Assembly (NCBI RefSeq): GCF_006861825.1
Contig: NZ_VDGI01000026.1
Coordinates: 40,056-83,278, forward strand
Direction of reading: 5' to 3'
Source of the DNA: Psychrobacillus vulpis
GTDB taxonomy: Bacteria > Bacillota > Bacilli > Bacillales_A > Planococcaceae
Length of the DNA stretch: 43,223 bases
Shown: piece after piece, positions 6,931 to 14,761 of the stretch
Numbering within the stretch: the first letter of the stretch is position 1
Layout: each line of letters starts with the position of its first letter
Program-made: the position numbers and the translations under genes
The notes under the pieces: generated by a model
The model's database searches: none
Told to the model about the DNA's origin: nothing
What the model saw: only the letters and a program-made list of their open reading frames with translations

Positions 6931-7095
6931 TTATGATACTTTATCTTGGTATCGATTAAGTAAATGATCTAGTTCTTGGCTGATTGAGACGACAAGAGGA
7001 TGCGTATATCCTAACTTCATAGCCATCCTGTACATGCCTTTTCTCTTGATTCCAATTCGAATCAACAGTGCCTTTTCGTTCAATAAACTTTTCAC
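6931..7095 (-). CDS. Spo0E-like aspartyl-phosphate phosphatase
   Basis: The small protein carries the Spo0E signature SISQELDHLLNRYQ at its C-terminus, preceded by a basic helix (KRKGMYRMAMKLGYTHP); this two-helix hairpin dephosphorylates Spo0A~P and delays sporulation. A longer reading from an ATG at 7203 is open, but the start chosen is the GTG at 7095. There GGAGG (7107-7103) lies 7 bases upstream, and the resulting 54-residue protein has the usual Spo0E-like length. The SQELD core is complete, so it should be functional. It is a single-gene unit. Confidence 0.8.
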   Translation of the reverse strand: MKSLLNEKALLIRIGIKRKGMYRMAMKLGYTHPLVVSISQELDHLLNRYQDKVS

Positions 7096-7401
7096 AAAAC
7101 TTCCTCCATACAATATATTTAGCTTCAATTTTTGATAATAATTACTAGATAGCAGGGAAGCAACCAGTTCATTGTACGATAAATAAAATGCAAAATTTGT
7201 CACATTGCGGAATAAATATTAAATTTAACAAAATTGTAATAAAAGAAATCGATTATGGAATAATAAGGATATAACTAGCGAGCAGATCGAAGAAACCTTT
7301 TCTATTTGTAGACTAGTTTTACTGCAATATAAACTATTTTTTGACGTAATTAATGCCAATATAGTATGATTCAAATATTAAAAAGTATATTATAAATATA
7401 T

Positions 7402-7414
7402 TTTAGTAACTAAA
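7402..7414. promoter_or_regulatory. Candidate MarR operator upstream of the regulator
   Basis: TTTAGTAACTAAA is a perfect 13-base palindrome 16 bases before the marR-type ATG. With its left flank (ATATATTTTA) it resembles the larger palindrome at 8377-8407. Confidence 0.5.
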
Positions 7415-7430
7415 TAAAAGGATGTTTTAG

Positions 7431-7844
7431 ATGAAAAAATCATCAGAAGGAATTATTAAAGTCATGATGGAAGAAATGTTTAGTATTCAAAATAAATCTA
7501 AAAACTTTACACAATTACTTACTAACGATGAAAACCTCTCTGAAAATTTAGTATTGTTATTACTTAGACTGAAACTATACAGATATATGAAAATTACAGA
7601 GATTTCTGAGGCTTTTATGTTAACACCTGGAGCAGCTACGAGTATGTGCGATAAACTTGAAGACTTAAATTTTGTAGAAAGAGTTAGAATAAAAGACGAT
7701 AGAAGAGTTGTAAGAGTCTCCCTTACAAAAAAAGGAGAAGAAAGAGTCGAGGCTATTTTTACAAAGTTCTCAAAGGAAAAGTTAGAGAAAATTACAAGTG
7801 TTTTAATAGAAATAAATGCTCTCTTTGCAAAAATAGAAGAATAA
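7431..7844 (+). CDS. MarR-family transcriptional regulator
   Basis: The 137-residue protein has the winged-helix core of MarR proteins. A recognition helix region (ITEISEAFMLTPGAATSMCDKLED, described here only by its ends at about residues 54-77) is followed by the wing with DDRRVVRVSLTKKGE (near 91-105), the MarR hallmark D-x-R-D/R. It would act as a dimer. Palindromes with a shared half-site occur before this gene and before the DUF4097 gene at 8450, suggesting autoregulation and control of that gene. The inducing ligand is unknown. A hairpin directly follows the stop, but its T run is cut short by inserted DNA. Confidence 0.85.
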   Translation: MKKSSEGIIKVMMEEMFSIQNKSKNFTQLLTNDENLSENLVLLLLRLKLYRYMKITEISEAFMLTPGAATSMCDKLEDLNFVERVRIKDDRRVVRVSLTKKGEERVEAIFTKFSKEKLEKITSVLIEINALFAKIEE

Positions 7845-7854
7845 AACCCCAATA

Positions 7855-7879
7855 AACAGATCAGTCATATGATCTGTTT
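7855..7879 (+). repeat. Direct repeat copy 1 (duplicated terminator hairpin, T run lost)
   Basis: AACAGATCA-GTCATA-TGATCTGTT plus TT. Identical over 25 bases to 8291-8315, but here the T run stops after three T. Confidence 0.9.
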
Positions 7880-8290
7880 CAGCTTGTCGACAAATGCATT
7901 TTTACAAATCAAAATGTATTATTGTGCTTTTCCTGTAGTAATCTCTCCAGGCGGGCGCTTTCCGCGGACTCGCACCAAGCCTCCTCGGCTTTGCCTGCGG
8001 GGTCTTGGACTGTCTCGCTGTCCCGCAGGAGTCGCCGCCTTCCGCTTATTTTTAACTTCAATAAACAGAAAAGTGGACATTTAAACCCTTTTCACTTGAT
8101 GAGATGGGATAGTCAATTCGTTATTTTTATCAGATATTCCAAGAAACATTGATTAATCACAGCATCTTCAGATTTTCCACTTTCAACTTTTGAAAAATAG
8201 GCAGGTCTCGCAACGGAAAGCAAAGTGGCGGGCCTCGCTGATTCTCTTATACATCTCTATTCATTGTAAAACGAATTTGTCTACAGTCTG
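7880..8290. other. 411-bp insertion between two copies of the marR terminator
   Basis: The segment lies exactly between the two 25-base direct repeats. It contains a GC-rich repeat and, at 8201-8240, two related words (GGCAGGTCTCGC and GGCGGGCCTCGC). It has no convincing gene. Confidence 0.7.
7945..8046. repeat. GC-rich dispersed-type repeat
   Basis: About 100 bases far richer in G+C than the surroundings. It holds CCTGCGGG/CCCGCAGG arms around a 23-base loop and GCGG/CCGC words near its ends. It resembles a high-copy element I remember from Bacillus-related genomes; copy number here could not be checked. Confidence 0.6.
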
Positions 8291-8319
8291 AACAGATCAG
8301 TCATATGATCTGTTTTTTT
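8291..8319 (+). terminator. Direct repeat copy 2: intact terminator
   Basis: Same hairpin as at 7855, now followed by seven T; probably the original marR terminator. Confidence 0.85.
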
Positions 8320-8376
8320 GTTTTCTTTTTTCCATGTGCATTTGACATTTATAATATCAAATAATATATTATACTT

Positions 8377-8407
8377 AATATATATTTTAATCGTTAAAAT
8401 ATATATT
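8377..8407. promoter_or_regulatory. Large palindromic operator before the DUF4097 gene
   Basis: AATATATATTTTAA and its exact complement are separated by TCG, giving a perfect 14+14 inverted repeat 42 bases before the ATG. It is probably bound by the MarR-type regulator. Confidence 0.65.
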
Positions 8408-8449
8408 GATTTAAATTAGTTAAATAGTTTCTAGAAAAGAGGTAATGAA

Positions 8450-9307
8450 ATGAAGAAATTATTAGTTACGGGGGTAATTATGATGGGAGTTTACGGAACA
8501 TTTCTTGCATTTAACATCAATAAGTCACCTTTTGTGTATAAGAGTGATATAAAGGATGTTGAAAAAATAATTGTTAACACAGATATTTCCAACATCCTTC
8601 TTACGCAAACTGATGAAAATATGAGTTTGGAATACAGAGGAGAGAAGTCTTTTCTGGGGACACCGAAAATAGATGTGACCTATAACCAAGGAGAAGTTGA
8701 AATTCATGTGAAGACAATTCCAGAAAAATGGATGGGTATTTTACCAGGTTCAAGAAAAAGAGGAGAATTACTGCTGAATATTCCACATTCATTATTAGAA
8801 GAGGTTCAATTATATACTCAGAATGGTAATGTTGAAGTAAAGGATGTTAGTAAATTAAACAAATTGGTACTTTCTTCGAATGTTGGGAATATAGAGGTGG
8901 ATTCTTTTATTGGAAAGTCCTTGAAAGTAAAAGCGAAAAATGGGTCTCTTAATTTAGGATTAATTGAAGGGGAAGTTAATATAGAGAATCGAACAGGTAG
9001 TTTGAAAAACTTAACTTTAACTGATGTTCAGGGGAAGAATAATATAAAGGTATCAAATGGTAATGTAAAGCTAGTATTACCAAGTGAAAGTTCACTTTCT
9101 GACGTCGGAATAAATATTTTAACTAAAAATGGAAAGATAACTACTGGCAAAGACTATTTACAAAAGCAAGACATTATTAAAAAGGGTCCAGGACAGAGCA
9201 TAGTGACTAGTTCAAACAGTAATAAAAATATTAGTATAACCGTATCAGTAGGGAATATAGAATTAATTAATCAAGCCAATATTAAAATTGAAACAAAGAA
9301 ATATTAA
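8450..9307 (+). CDS. DUF4097-family exported beta-repeat protein
   Basis: The 285-residue protein begins with a signal or anchor helix (KKLLVTGVIMMGVYGTFLAF). It continues as a repetitive beta-solenoid: short strands of the type V.TDISNILL, VEVKDVSKLNKLVL, IEVDSFIGKSLKVKAKNG and IENRTGSLKNLTL, each about 20 residues apart. This is the pattern of DUF4097 (LiaG-like, 'putative adhesin') proteins of Firmicutes, which sit on the outer face of the membrane; molecular role unknown. LiaG belongs to a cell-envelope-stress operon, but no LiaFSR genes are seen here. RBS AGAGG precedes the ATG. Likely controlled by the neighbouring MarR regulator through the palindrome at 8377. Confidence 0.75.
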   Translation: MKKLLVTGVIMMGVYGTFLAFNINKSPFVYKSDIKDVEKIIVNTDISNILLTQTDENMSLEYRGEKSFLGTPKIDVTYNQGEVEIHVKTIPEKWMGILPGSRKRGELLLNIPHSLLEEVQLYTQNGNVEVKDVSKLNKLVLSSNVGNIEVDSFIGKSLKVKAKNGSLNLGLIEGEVNIENRTGSLKNLTLTDVQGKNNIKVSNGNVKLVLPSESSLSDVGINILTKNGKITTGKDYLQKQDIIKKGPGQSIVTSSNSNKNISITVSVGNIELINQANIKIETKKY

Positions 9308-9682
9308 TAAACGATACAATATTCTAATAATTATTTTCCCGTGTGAAGTCCTACGTATTACTTCCTTGGCGGATCTTTTCCTCTCCCACCAAGGTTGTAG
9401 TACCTCCCCACCCATAGCATTCCTATTTGCAAATTTGCAACCATTATTCTTTAGTATCGCTATTTCAAAACCACCATTTATATACTAAGGAAACTGGGGA
9501 TAAAAATCACCTTTAATCTCATAATTTATTATTGTTTTAGAAGGAAACTTGTTTTCTTAAATAAGTTTTTTGATGACATCTCTTGGTCATGCTCCAAAGG
9601 CTGGCCAAATAAATTTAGAGGAAAATTTTATATATTGTTGTATTATTAGGTTATTATATAAACCCAGAATAGGGGAGAAAAT
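9308..9682. other. Intergenic stretch, no supported gene
   Basis: Pyrimidine-rich sequence with CTTGG/CCAAGG words around 9364-9393. A 28-codon frame on the minus strand (9444-9358) lacks a ribosome site. No terminator or promoter was clear. Confidence 0.5.
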
Positions 9683-10498
9683 TTGGAATTTATGACAGAA
9701 AAACTATTATTTATATTTTTGTTTATTTTCATCATCCACTCAATTGAAACACTTGCTTATGCTGTCAGGCTATCTGGTGCCAGAGTGAAAATGATAGCTT
9801 CTGCTCTATCTTTATTCAATCTAATGATCATTGTTTCGAGATTAGCCAATATGATGCAACAACCTTTTACAGGTAGTCTTATAGACACTGCTCCTACAAC
9901 AAATGCTTTAGAATTTGTAGAAAGCCAATATAGAATTCTTATCAGTGCTTCTACATTTGGAACAATAGTTGGTATTCTTTTACTACCCACTTTTATTGCC
10001 ATATTCTCAAGAGCTATCATACATTTATCAGAAGAAAGAGGATCAATTCCAAGTTTAATTAAAAAGGGATTCTCTATTGAATATATGATGAGAGGGCTTA
10101 AGCATATTAGTTTACCGAAGCTAGTCTATTTGAAAAATATTAGAATAAAAGAAATTCCATTTAAATTATTTATAGTAAATATGATAATAACTGCAATTTA
10201 TACAATCGGTGTACTATCTGCATTGTACGCGTCGTTATTGGCACCAGATAGAGCTTCAACAGCTATTATGGCATCTGGGCTTATAAATGGTGTTGCGACA
10301 ATTCTACTTGTAATATTCATTGACCCTAAAATTTCTGTTCTTGCTGATGATGTAGTTAATGAAAGGGGAAGCTACCTTTCATTAAAGAGCGTTTCTTTGA
10401 TGATGATTACTTCCAGATTATTTGGAACTATACTCGCACAAGTATTATTTATTCCCGGTGCTAAATATGTAGCGTGGCTTACAAAATTTATGATCTAA
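9683..10498 (+). CDS. amj: Lipid II flippase Amj (DUF2837)
   Basis: The 271-residue integral membrane protein matches the Amj/YdaH family, with HSIETLAYAVRLSGAR near residues 19-34, and ALSLFNLMIIVSRLANMMQQP near 42-62 as its most recognisable block. About six hydrophobic segments are visible. Amj is an alternative to MurJ that moves lipid II across the cytoplasmic membrane during peptidoglycan synthesis; in B. subtilis it is induced by envelope stress through sigma-M. The start is the TTG at 9683, five bases after AGGGGAG; the ATG at 9692 is too far from it. It is a single-gene unit; no sigma-M promoter was identified by eye. Confidence 0.88.
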   Translation: MEFMTEKLLFIFLFIFIIHSIETLAYAVRLSGARVKMIASALSLFNLMIIVSRLANMMQQPFTGSLIDTAPTTNALEFVESQYRILISASTFGTIVGILLLPTFIAIFSRAIIHLSEERGSIPSLIKKGFSIEYMMRGLKHISLPKLVYLKNIRIKEIPFKLFIVNMIITAIYTIGVLSALYASLLAPDRASTAIMASGLINGVATILLVIFIDPKISVLADDVVNERGSYLSLKSVSLMMITSRLFGTILAQVLFIPGAKYVAWLTKFMI

Positions 10499-10571
10499 GA
10501 ATTAATCTCTCAAGTGGAGAACTTTCATCGTAAAAAAAAATTCATGATACGGCCTAAAAAGGAGAATGTAA

Positions 10572-11027
10572 ATGCCTATCATTACACATAAACAATTTAT
10601 AAATGCACCCGTAGGTATATGTTTTGACCTTGCAAGAAACGTAGATATACATATTAAAACCAATGCTAAGACAAAAGAAAGAGCTGTGATTGGGGTGACG
10701 GAAGGGTTATTGGAAGAAGGTGACATTGTCACTTGGGAAGCTATCCATTTAGGTATAAAACAAAGGTTAACAGTTAAAGTGACGTATATGGAAAAACCTT
10801 ATAAGTTTGTTGATACTATGCTAAAAGGGGCTTTCCGTTCTTTTACTCACTTACATCTTTTTGAAGAAAAATCAGGTGGAACCTTAATGATAGATACATT
10901 TGAATATAAATCTCCATTTGGACTTGTAGGGGAGATAGTTGACAAGTTGTTCTTGGAGAAATATATGAAAAGGTTTATTGTTTCTCGTGCTAACGAACTA
11001 AAAAGAATTGCAGAGAACACCGAATAG
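10572..11027 (+). CDS. SRPBCC-superfamily protein
   Basis: The 151 residues start with the strand typical of START/Bet v1-like proteins (THKQFINAPVGICFDLARNVDIH). The GD.V..EA...G...R....V pattern and the C-terminal long helix (KLFLEKYMKRFIVSRANELK) follow. The fold is a hydrophobic-cavity barrel; members of this branch are often annotated as cell division inhibitor-like or cyclase-like without proof. The ATG follows AAGGAGA. It lies 73 bases after amj on the same strand without a clear terminator, so co-transcription is possible. Confidence 0.75.
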   Translation: MPIITHKQFINAPVGICFDLARNVDIHIKTNAKTKERAVIGVTEGLLEEGDIVTWEAIHLGIKQRLTVKVTYMEKPYKFVDTMLKGAFRSFTHLHLFEEKSGGTLMIDTFEYKSPFGLVGEIVDKLFLEKYMKRFIVSRANELKRIAENTE

Positions 11028-11154
11028 TTATAGAAAAATTAAACGTTGAATTTCCAAAAAAAATTATTAAAATTACTCCAGGAATCCATTGGTATGTGAT
11101 CAATAATTTTTTTATAAGGTTGGAATGTATTAGAAAAGTCGGGAGGGAGTACTT

Positions 11155-11637
11155 TTGAAATTTAGACTTGTATTTTTTGCGATCGTATTTTCCTTACTTT
11201 GGCTAATGGGTTGCTCGAACAATATGGATGGAGGAGAAAAGAAAGATGTGGAAAATGGAAATGAATTTCCCCCATCAATGACAGGTATTATTAAAGCAAG
11301 TAACAAAGAGTATGAAATGAAGTCAGGAAATTATCGTTGGGAAAGGAAGCAAGGTTCAAATACCGAGGTAGTACAAACCGATGCTGCGTCTCCGTACCAA
11401 CTTGCTGAACAATTTAATGCGATTATGTTAGAACAAAACACTAATATTAATATAGAAATCGAGGGAAATCCCAACATATCCGTTTACCTGTGGAATGAAA
11501 ATGGAAGAGATAAAGAAGTTACATTAACGAGTAATCAATTATCAGCAGCAAACAGTAAAGGTCGCTATGTATATGAGGTATTAGCAAAATGGTCTAATGG
11601 AGAAGTTTCCTACACATTTGTTGTAGAAATTAGGTGA
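11155..11637 (+). CDS. Putative lipoprotein, unknown function
   Basis: The 160-residue product has a lipoprotein signal peptide, a hydrophobic run and the lipobox LMGC near residues 17-20. The mature part is about 140 residues, starting with an acidic/Asn-rich linker, then a mostly beta region with two Trp residues. The start is TTG at 11155 after GGGAGGGAG; no nearby ATG has a ribosome site. I do not recognise the family. The C-terminal half (VYLWNENGRDKEVTL and YEVLAKWSNGEVSYTFVVEI) looks like an immunoglobulin-like or bacterial secreted beta domain. Stand-alone gene between SRPBCC and GNAT genes. Confidence 0.75.
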   Translation: MKFRLVFFAIVFSLLWLMGCSNNMDGGEKKDVENGNEFPPSMTGIIKASNKEYEMKSGNYRWERKQGSNTEVVQTDAASPYQLAEQFNAIMLEQNTNINIEIEGNPNISVYLWNENGRDKEVTLTSNQLSAANSKGRYVYEVLAKWSNGEVSYTFVVEIR

Positions 11638-11731
11638 TTCGTCAAAAGGTATGAATAACACCTTTAATTGGAAAGCCGGATATAATAATTGAAGATCCAT
11701 ATCAAAAGATTTATAAGAGGTGAAATTTAAA

Positions 11732-12157
11732 ATGCATTTTCGCATAACAAAAGAAATAGATAAAGAAGCAGTAAAATATATAAATAACGAGTTGTATCAG
11801 TATAATTTAAAGCATTTTTCAGATGATTTACAAGGTAGATATAAAGAGATAACTCTTTTTGTCAGAGATGAAAAGGATACCGTTTGTGGAGGATTAATAG
11901 GAGAGATATGCTGGAACTGGTTAGAGATTCAAATATTAATTGTCAACGAGGATTTACGAAAATCAGGGCTTGGAACGAAACTATTATTAGAAGCAGAACA
12001 AATTGCTCGCGAGAATAAATGCGACTTTATCAAGCTCGATACACTTAGTTTTCAGGCGTTAGATTTTTATCAGAAATACGGATATGAAGTTTACGGTTGT
12101 ATTGAAAACGTCGGCAGGGAACATAAGCATTATTATATGAAAAAGGATTTAAACTAA
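11732..12157 (+). CDS. GNAT-family N-acetyltransferase
   Basis: The protein of 141 residues has the GNAT core. VCGGLIGEICWNWLEIQILIVNEDLR is the beta4 region (about residues 52-77), and the acetyl-CoA loop reads RKSGLGTKLL near 78. The C-terminal block DFYQKYGYEVYG (near 115) is the typical beta6-alpha4-beta7 signature. The family moves an acetyl group from acetyl-CoA to an amine; the substrate cannot be told. The ATG at 11732 is chosen because AAGAGGTG lies 8 bases before it. An in-frame GTG at 11720 is itself part of that ribosome site. Single-gene unit. Confidence 0.85.
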   Translation: MHFRITKEIDKEAVKYINNELYQYNLKHFSDDLQGRYKEITLFVRDEKDTVCGGLIGEICWNWLEIQILIVNEDLRKSGLGTKLLLEAEQIARENKCDFIKLDTLSFQALDFYQKYGYEVYGCIENVGREHKHYYMKKDLN

Positions 12158-12265
12158 GCATTTAGGGTTGATTATTAGATAATTTGTGTAAACAATCGAA
12201 AGTAAAAGTTCCCAAATGGAGCGGTTTTTTTATTTTTAGCAAAGGAAAGTCCTCCGATATTAAAT

Positions 12266-12312
12266 TTGACTATTAAAGATTGTGATAATATACTAACTTA
12301 CATTACGTAAGT
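12266..12312 (+). promoter_or_regulatory. Promoter and operator of the FAD monooxygenase gene
   Basis: TTGACT (12266-12271), 17 bases, TATACT (12289-12294). The inverted repeat ACTTAC-ATTAC-GTAAGT (12296-12312) covers the expected start site, the position of a repressor operator. No regulator gene lies next to it. Confidence 0.65.
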
Positions 12313-12399
12313 AGGTTAAATATAATGAATGTTTATTGGAGAATTTGTGGTTATTCTGACTTGAAAAGTTTTAGATTATCCAAAGCAGGAGGATAAGAA

Positions 12400-13482
12400 G
12401 TGAATTATAGAGTAGATGTTTGTATTGTCGGAGCTGGTCCAGGAGGGGCACTGCTTGCATATTTACTAGCAAAGAAAAATGTTTCCGTTATTCTTTTAGA
12501 ACAGCATAAAGCTGTTGGAAAAGCTTTTCGAGGAGAGCATTTAAACGAAGAAGGAGAAGCAATTTTAAAGGAACATGGTCTATTCGATGAAATAGAACAA
12601 TTAGGCTTGCTTCGCATGGAAAAGCTGGAATATTGGCATGAGGGAAAATCTTTTAAAACAATTTTACCTGATCCAAAAGTAGGGCATTTAGGTATTCATG
12701 TACCTCAAGCGCATCTGTTATCAGTGTTGTTGGAAGCAGCACAGGAATACTCTACGTATTCTGCGATGATGAATACAAAAGTAGTTGAGTTGCTAAAGGA
12801 TGAATCAGGTAATTTTTGCGGTGTCAAAGCAGTAAAAGATGGGGAAGAAATCGTGATTGAAAGCCAACTGATTATCGGGGCAGATGGTCGTTATTCAACT
12901 GTACGAAAAAAGGCGGAAATTAATGTAACCATTCGAAAACATGGATTTGATTTACTGTGGGCAAGAATTCCAGCACCAGAAGATTGGGAACCTTCTATAA
13001 AAATGGCGCTAATAGGAGATAAACAGTTATCACTTTTTACACAAGCGATGGGTTTTGTACAAATTGGTTGGAATATCGAAGAAGGCTCATTTCCTAAGTT
13101 AAGAAAACAGCCGTTTACACCATTTATTGAGCAGCTTATTGAAGCATTTCCACAGCTAGAAAAAACTGTTCGTCATCATATTCAATCGTGGCAGGATTTT
13201 GTATTGTTAGATGTATACAGTTCAACAAGCGAATGCTGGGGGAAAGACGGAGTAGCATTAATTGGTGATGCAGTACATACGATGACGCCAACAGGAGCTT
13301 TTGGCTTAAATAGTGCTTTAAAGGATGCAGATTTTCTAGCAACGCTTATTGATAAAAATTATATTTCGCAACTAGATCTTAATGTTTGTGCGACTAAAAG
13401 GAAAAAAGAAGTTGAAAAGATTCAAGCAATACAAGTGGAAAAAGAGAAGTCTTTTGCTTCACAATTTGTTGTTTTAGCTTAA
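12400..13482 (+). CDS. FAD-dependent monooxygenase (PHBH fold)
   Basis: The 360-residue protein is a group A flavoprotein hydroxylase. The dinucleotide motif GAGPGGALLAYLLA is near residues 11-24, the DG motif GADGRYSTVRK near 160, and the GD motif LIGDAVHTMTPTGAFGLNSALKDA near 287-310. Such enzymes use NAD(P)H and O2 to hydroxylate aromatic or polyketide-like substrates, and some inactivate antibiotics; the substrate is not readable here. Start GTG at 12400 follows AGGAGG with 8 bases between. The gene has a strong regulated promoter and a terminator, so it is an independent unit. The C-terminus is slightly short compared with the roughly 380-400 residues usual for the family. Confidence 0.85.
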   Translation: MNYRVDVCIVGAGPGGALLAYLLAKKNVSVILLEQHKAVGKAFRGEHLNEEGEAILKEHGLFDEIEQLGLLRMEKLEYWHEGKSFKTILPDPKVGHLGIHVPQAHLLSVLLEAAQEYSTYSAMMNTKVVELLKDESGNFCGVKAVKDGEEIVIESQLIIGADGRYSTVRKKAEINVTIRKHGFDLLWARIPAPEDWEPSIKMALIGDKQLSLFTQAMGFVQIGWNIEEGSFPKLRKQPFTPFIEQLIEAFPQLEKTVRHHIQSWQDFVLLDVYSSTSECWGKDGVALIGDAVHTMTPTGAFGLNSALKDADFLATLIDKNYISQLDLNVCATKRKKEVEKIQAIQVEKEKSFASQFVVLA

Positions 13483-13495
13483 TAAAACAAAACTA

Positions 13496-13548
13496 AACGC
13501 ATCTTCACTTTTTTATAGTAAAAAAGTATGGAGGTGCGTTATTTTATT
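13496..13548 (+). terminator. Terminator after the FAD monooxygenase
   Basis: AACGCATCTTCA and TGGAGGTGCGTT pair (12 bp with G-T pairs) with an inner A/T stem; followed by ATTTTATTTT. Confidence 0.75.
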
Positions 13549-13724
13549 TTGTTGGAAATAATCGAGTTTTATCATGAGTACCAACTTTCCATAAATCAAA
13601 GAAATTAGAACTATAATGTAATGAAAGATAAGGAATTCATAATACTCTTCATAAATAATCTGTAATATTCTGTTAAACAAAAGTCTGTTACTATATTCTT
13701 GAAAAGAAATTGGGGGAAATGGAT

Positions 13725-14183
13725 ATGTTTAATATAGAATCAATAGGTGTAAATTACAATGAACGTAAAACACCAAAAGATGATTATTGGGGAGAAGTTA
13801 TATCAGAAATAAAGTTAGATAAGACATTGGATGATAGTTGCTTGGATGGAATTGAGTCTTTTAGTCATTTGGAAATAGTTTATTTATTTCATCTTGTTCA
13901 ACAGGAGGATATTCAATATTCTTCAAGACATCCTAGAAATAATAAAGAGTATCCCAAAGTCGGCATTTTTGCGCAAAGGGGAAAAAATCGGCCAAATAGG
14001 ATAGGAGTTACAGTTGTCGAGCTAATAAGTAAGGAAGGGAACTCCTTAATAGTCAAAGGATTAGATGCAATTGATGGTACCCCAATTGTAGATATAAAAC
14101 CTGTTATGAAGGAATTTTTACCAAGGGGAGAAATAAAACAGCCTCAGTGGGCAAATGAACTAATGGCTAATTATTGGAAATAG
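13725..14183 (+). CDS. trmO: tRNA m6t6A37 methyltransferase TrmO-like (UPF0066)
   Basis: The 152-residue product shows the UPF0066/TrmO beta-barrel signatures: FNIESIGVNYNERKTPKDD at the start, then LDGIESFSHLEIVYLFH (near 45-61), the strongly conserved SRHPRNNKEYPKVGIFAQRGKNRPNRIG region, and LDAIDGTPIVDIKP. TrmO uses SAM to methylate N6-threonylcarbamoyladenosine in tRNA-Thr. The ATG at 13725 is chosen because GGGGG (13712-13716) is then 8 bases upstream; the upstream TTG (13710) precedes the ribosome site. Single-gene unit. Confidence 0.88.
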   Translation: MFNIESIGVNYNERKTPKDDYWGEVISEIKLDKTLDDSCLDGIESFSHLEIVYLFHLVQQEDIQYSSRHPRNNKEYPKVGIFAQRGKNRPNRIGVTVVELISKEGNSLIVKGLDAIDGTPIVDIKPVMKEFLPRGEIKQPQWANELMANYWK

Positions 14184-14327
14184 CATACTAAACTGAAATG
14201 CTCCATGGGATGTCCATCAAATAATTACAGGTTCCCCAGGTAGTTGAGTCTTCTAATCATGAACTCTGACTATGAAATAATAGAACAGTCTACTACCTGT
14301 ATAGGACATCTAATTTGATTAAATAGA

Positions 14328-14358
14328 GAAAGGCGAGATTATTAGGATCTCACCTTTC
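14328..14358. terminator. Hairpin between trmO and the spore-peptide gene
   Basis: GAAAGGCGAGAT and ATCTCACCTTTC pair over 12 positions around a 7-base loop; the flanking T runs are weak. It probably terminates the minus-strand gene at 14370. Confidence 0.6.
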
Positions 14359-14369
14359 ATGTACGGATA

Positions 14370-14543
14370 TTATTTGCTTTTTTTATTGGATTGTTGCTTC
14401 TTGTTTTTGTTGGTAACAATACTATTATCTCTAGTATCAAAGTCTGCAGCAAATTCTTCGTCTGGATTATCAGTAGGGTCTTTGTACAAATCTAAGCTGT
14501 TATGCGTTCTTACATTCATCGTCTTTTTGTTGTTTTTACTCAT
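14370..14543 (-). CDS. Small acid-soluble-spore-protein-like peptide (57 aa)
   Basis: A 57-residue, lysine/asparagine-rich, hydrophilic protein starts at the ATG at 14543 after CTAGGAGGTG. It contains PDEEFAADFDTRDN around residues 27-40. The EEFA core with a basic, Asn/Gln-rich tail recalls gamma-type SASP (SspE) and SspO peptides. Its upstream region is almost identical to that of a second small gene at 39038-39175 (AGAATAA, then GAGCACATTA, then CTCTAGGAGGTGA), which argues that both are real and share a forespore-type promoter. The precise family is uncertain. A terminator-like hairpin lies just downstream. Confidence 0.65.
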   Translation of the reverse strand: MSKNNKKTMNVRTHNSLDLYKDPTDNPDEEFAADFDTRDNSIVTNKNKKQQSNKKSK

Positions 14544-14554
14544 GAATGTTCACC

Positions 14555-14593
14555 TCCTAGAGTCTAATGTGCTCTATATAGAAGGTTTTATTC
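14555..14593 (-). promoter_or_regulatory. Candidate sigma-G-type promoter of the spore peptide
   Basis: On the minus strand GAATAA, 18 bases, CATTAGA resembles the forespore consensus (GHATR - 18 - CATNHTA). The same arrangement precedes the gene at 39175. Confidence 0.45.
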
Positions 14594-14672
14594 TTAACGG
14601 GCATTTCTTATTGAACTAACATTGTAGCCTAATGTGTGATGGTTGATTTACAAAAAAAAATTGACGTATAGA

Positions 14673-14726
14673 AAAAGGGTTGTACCAAAAGTCATTTATA
14701 GATTGACTAAGGAGGACAACCCTTTT
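14673..14726. repeat. 54-base nested palindrome
   Basis: AAAAGGGTTGT pairs with ACAACCCTTTT and, inside, AGTCA pairs with TGACT. T runs flank both sides, so it may terminate the gene at 14762 (minus strand) or be a small repeat element. Confidence 0.6.
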
Positions 14727-14761
14727 ACGACAATACTAGACTTCAGAATCTCTTGTTAATA

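Noticed and set aside
7869-8152. Plus-strand frames across the GC-rich repeat
   Set aside because: They translate a repeat element, overlap each other in different frames and lack ribosome sites.
9358-9444. 28-codon minus-strand frame (WVGRYYNLGGRGKDPPRK near its end)
   Set aside because: Unusual composition but no ribosome site, no neighbour and no supporting duplicate; more likely chance in a pyrimidine-rich stretch.
14359-14619. 86-codon hydrophobic plus-strand frame
   Set aside because: It is the antisense of the spore-peptide gene and its promoter, and has no ribosome site.
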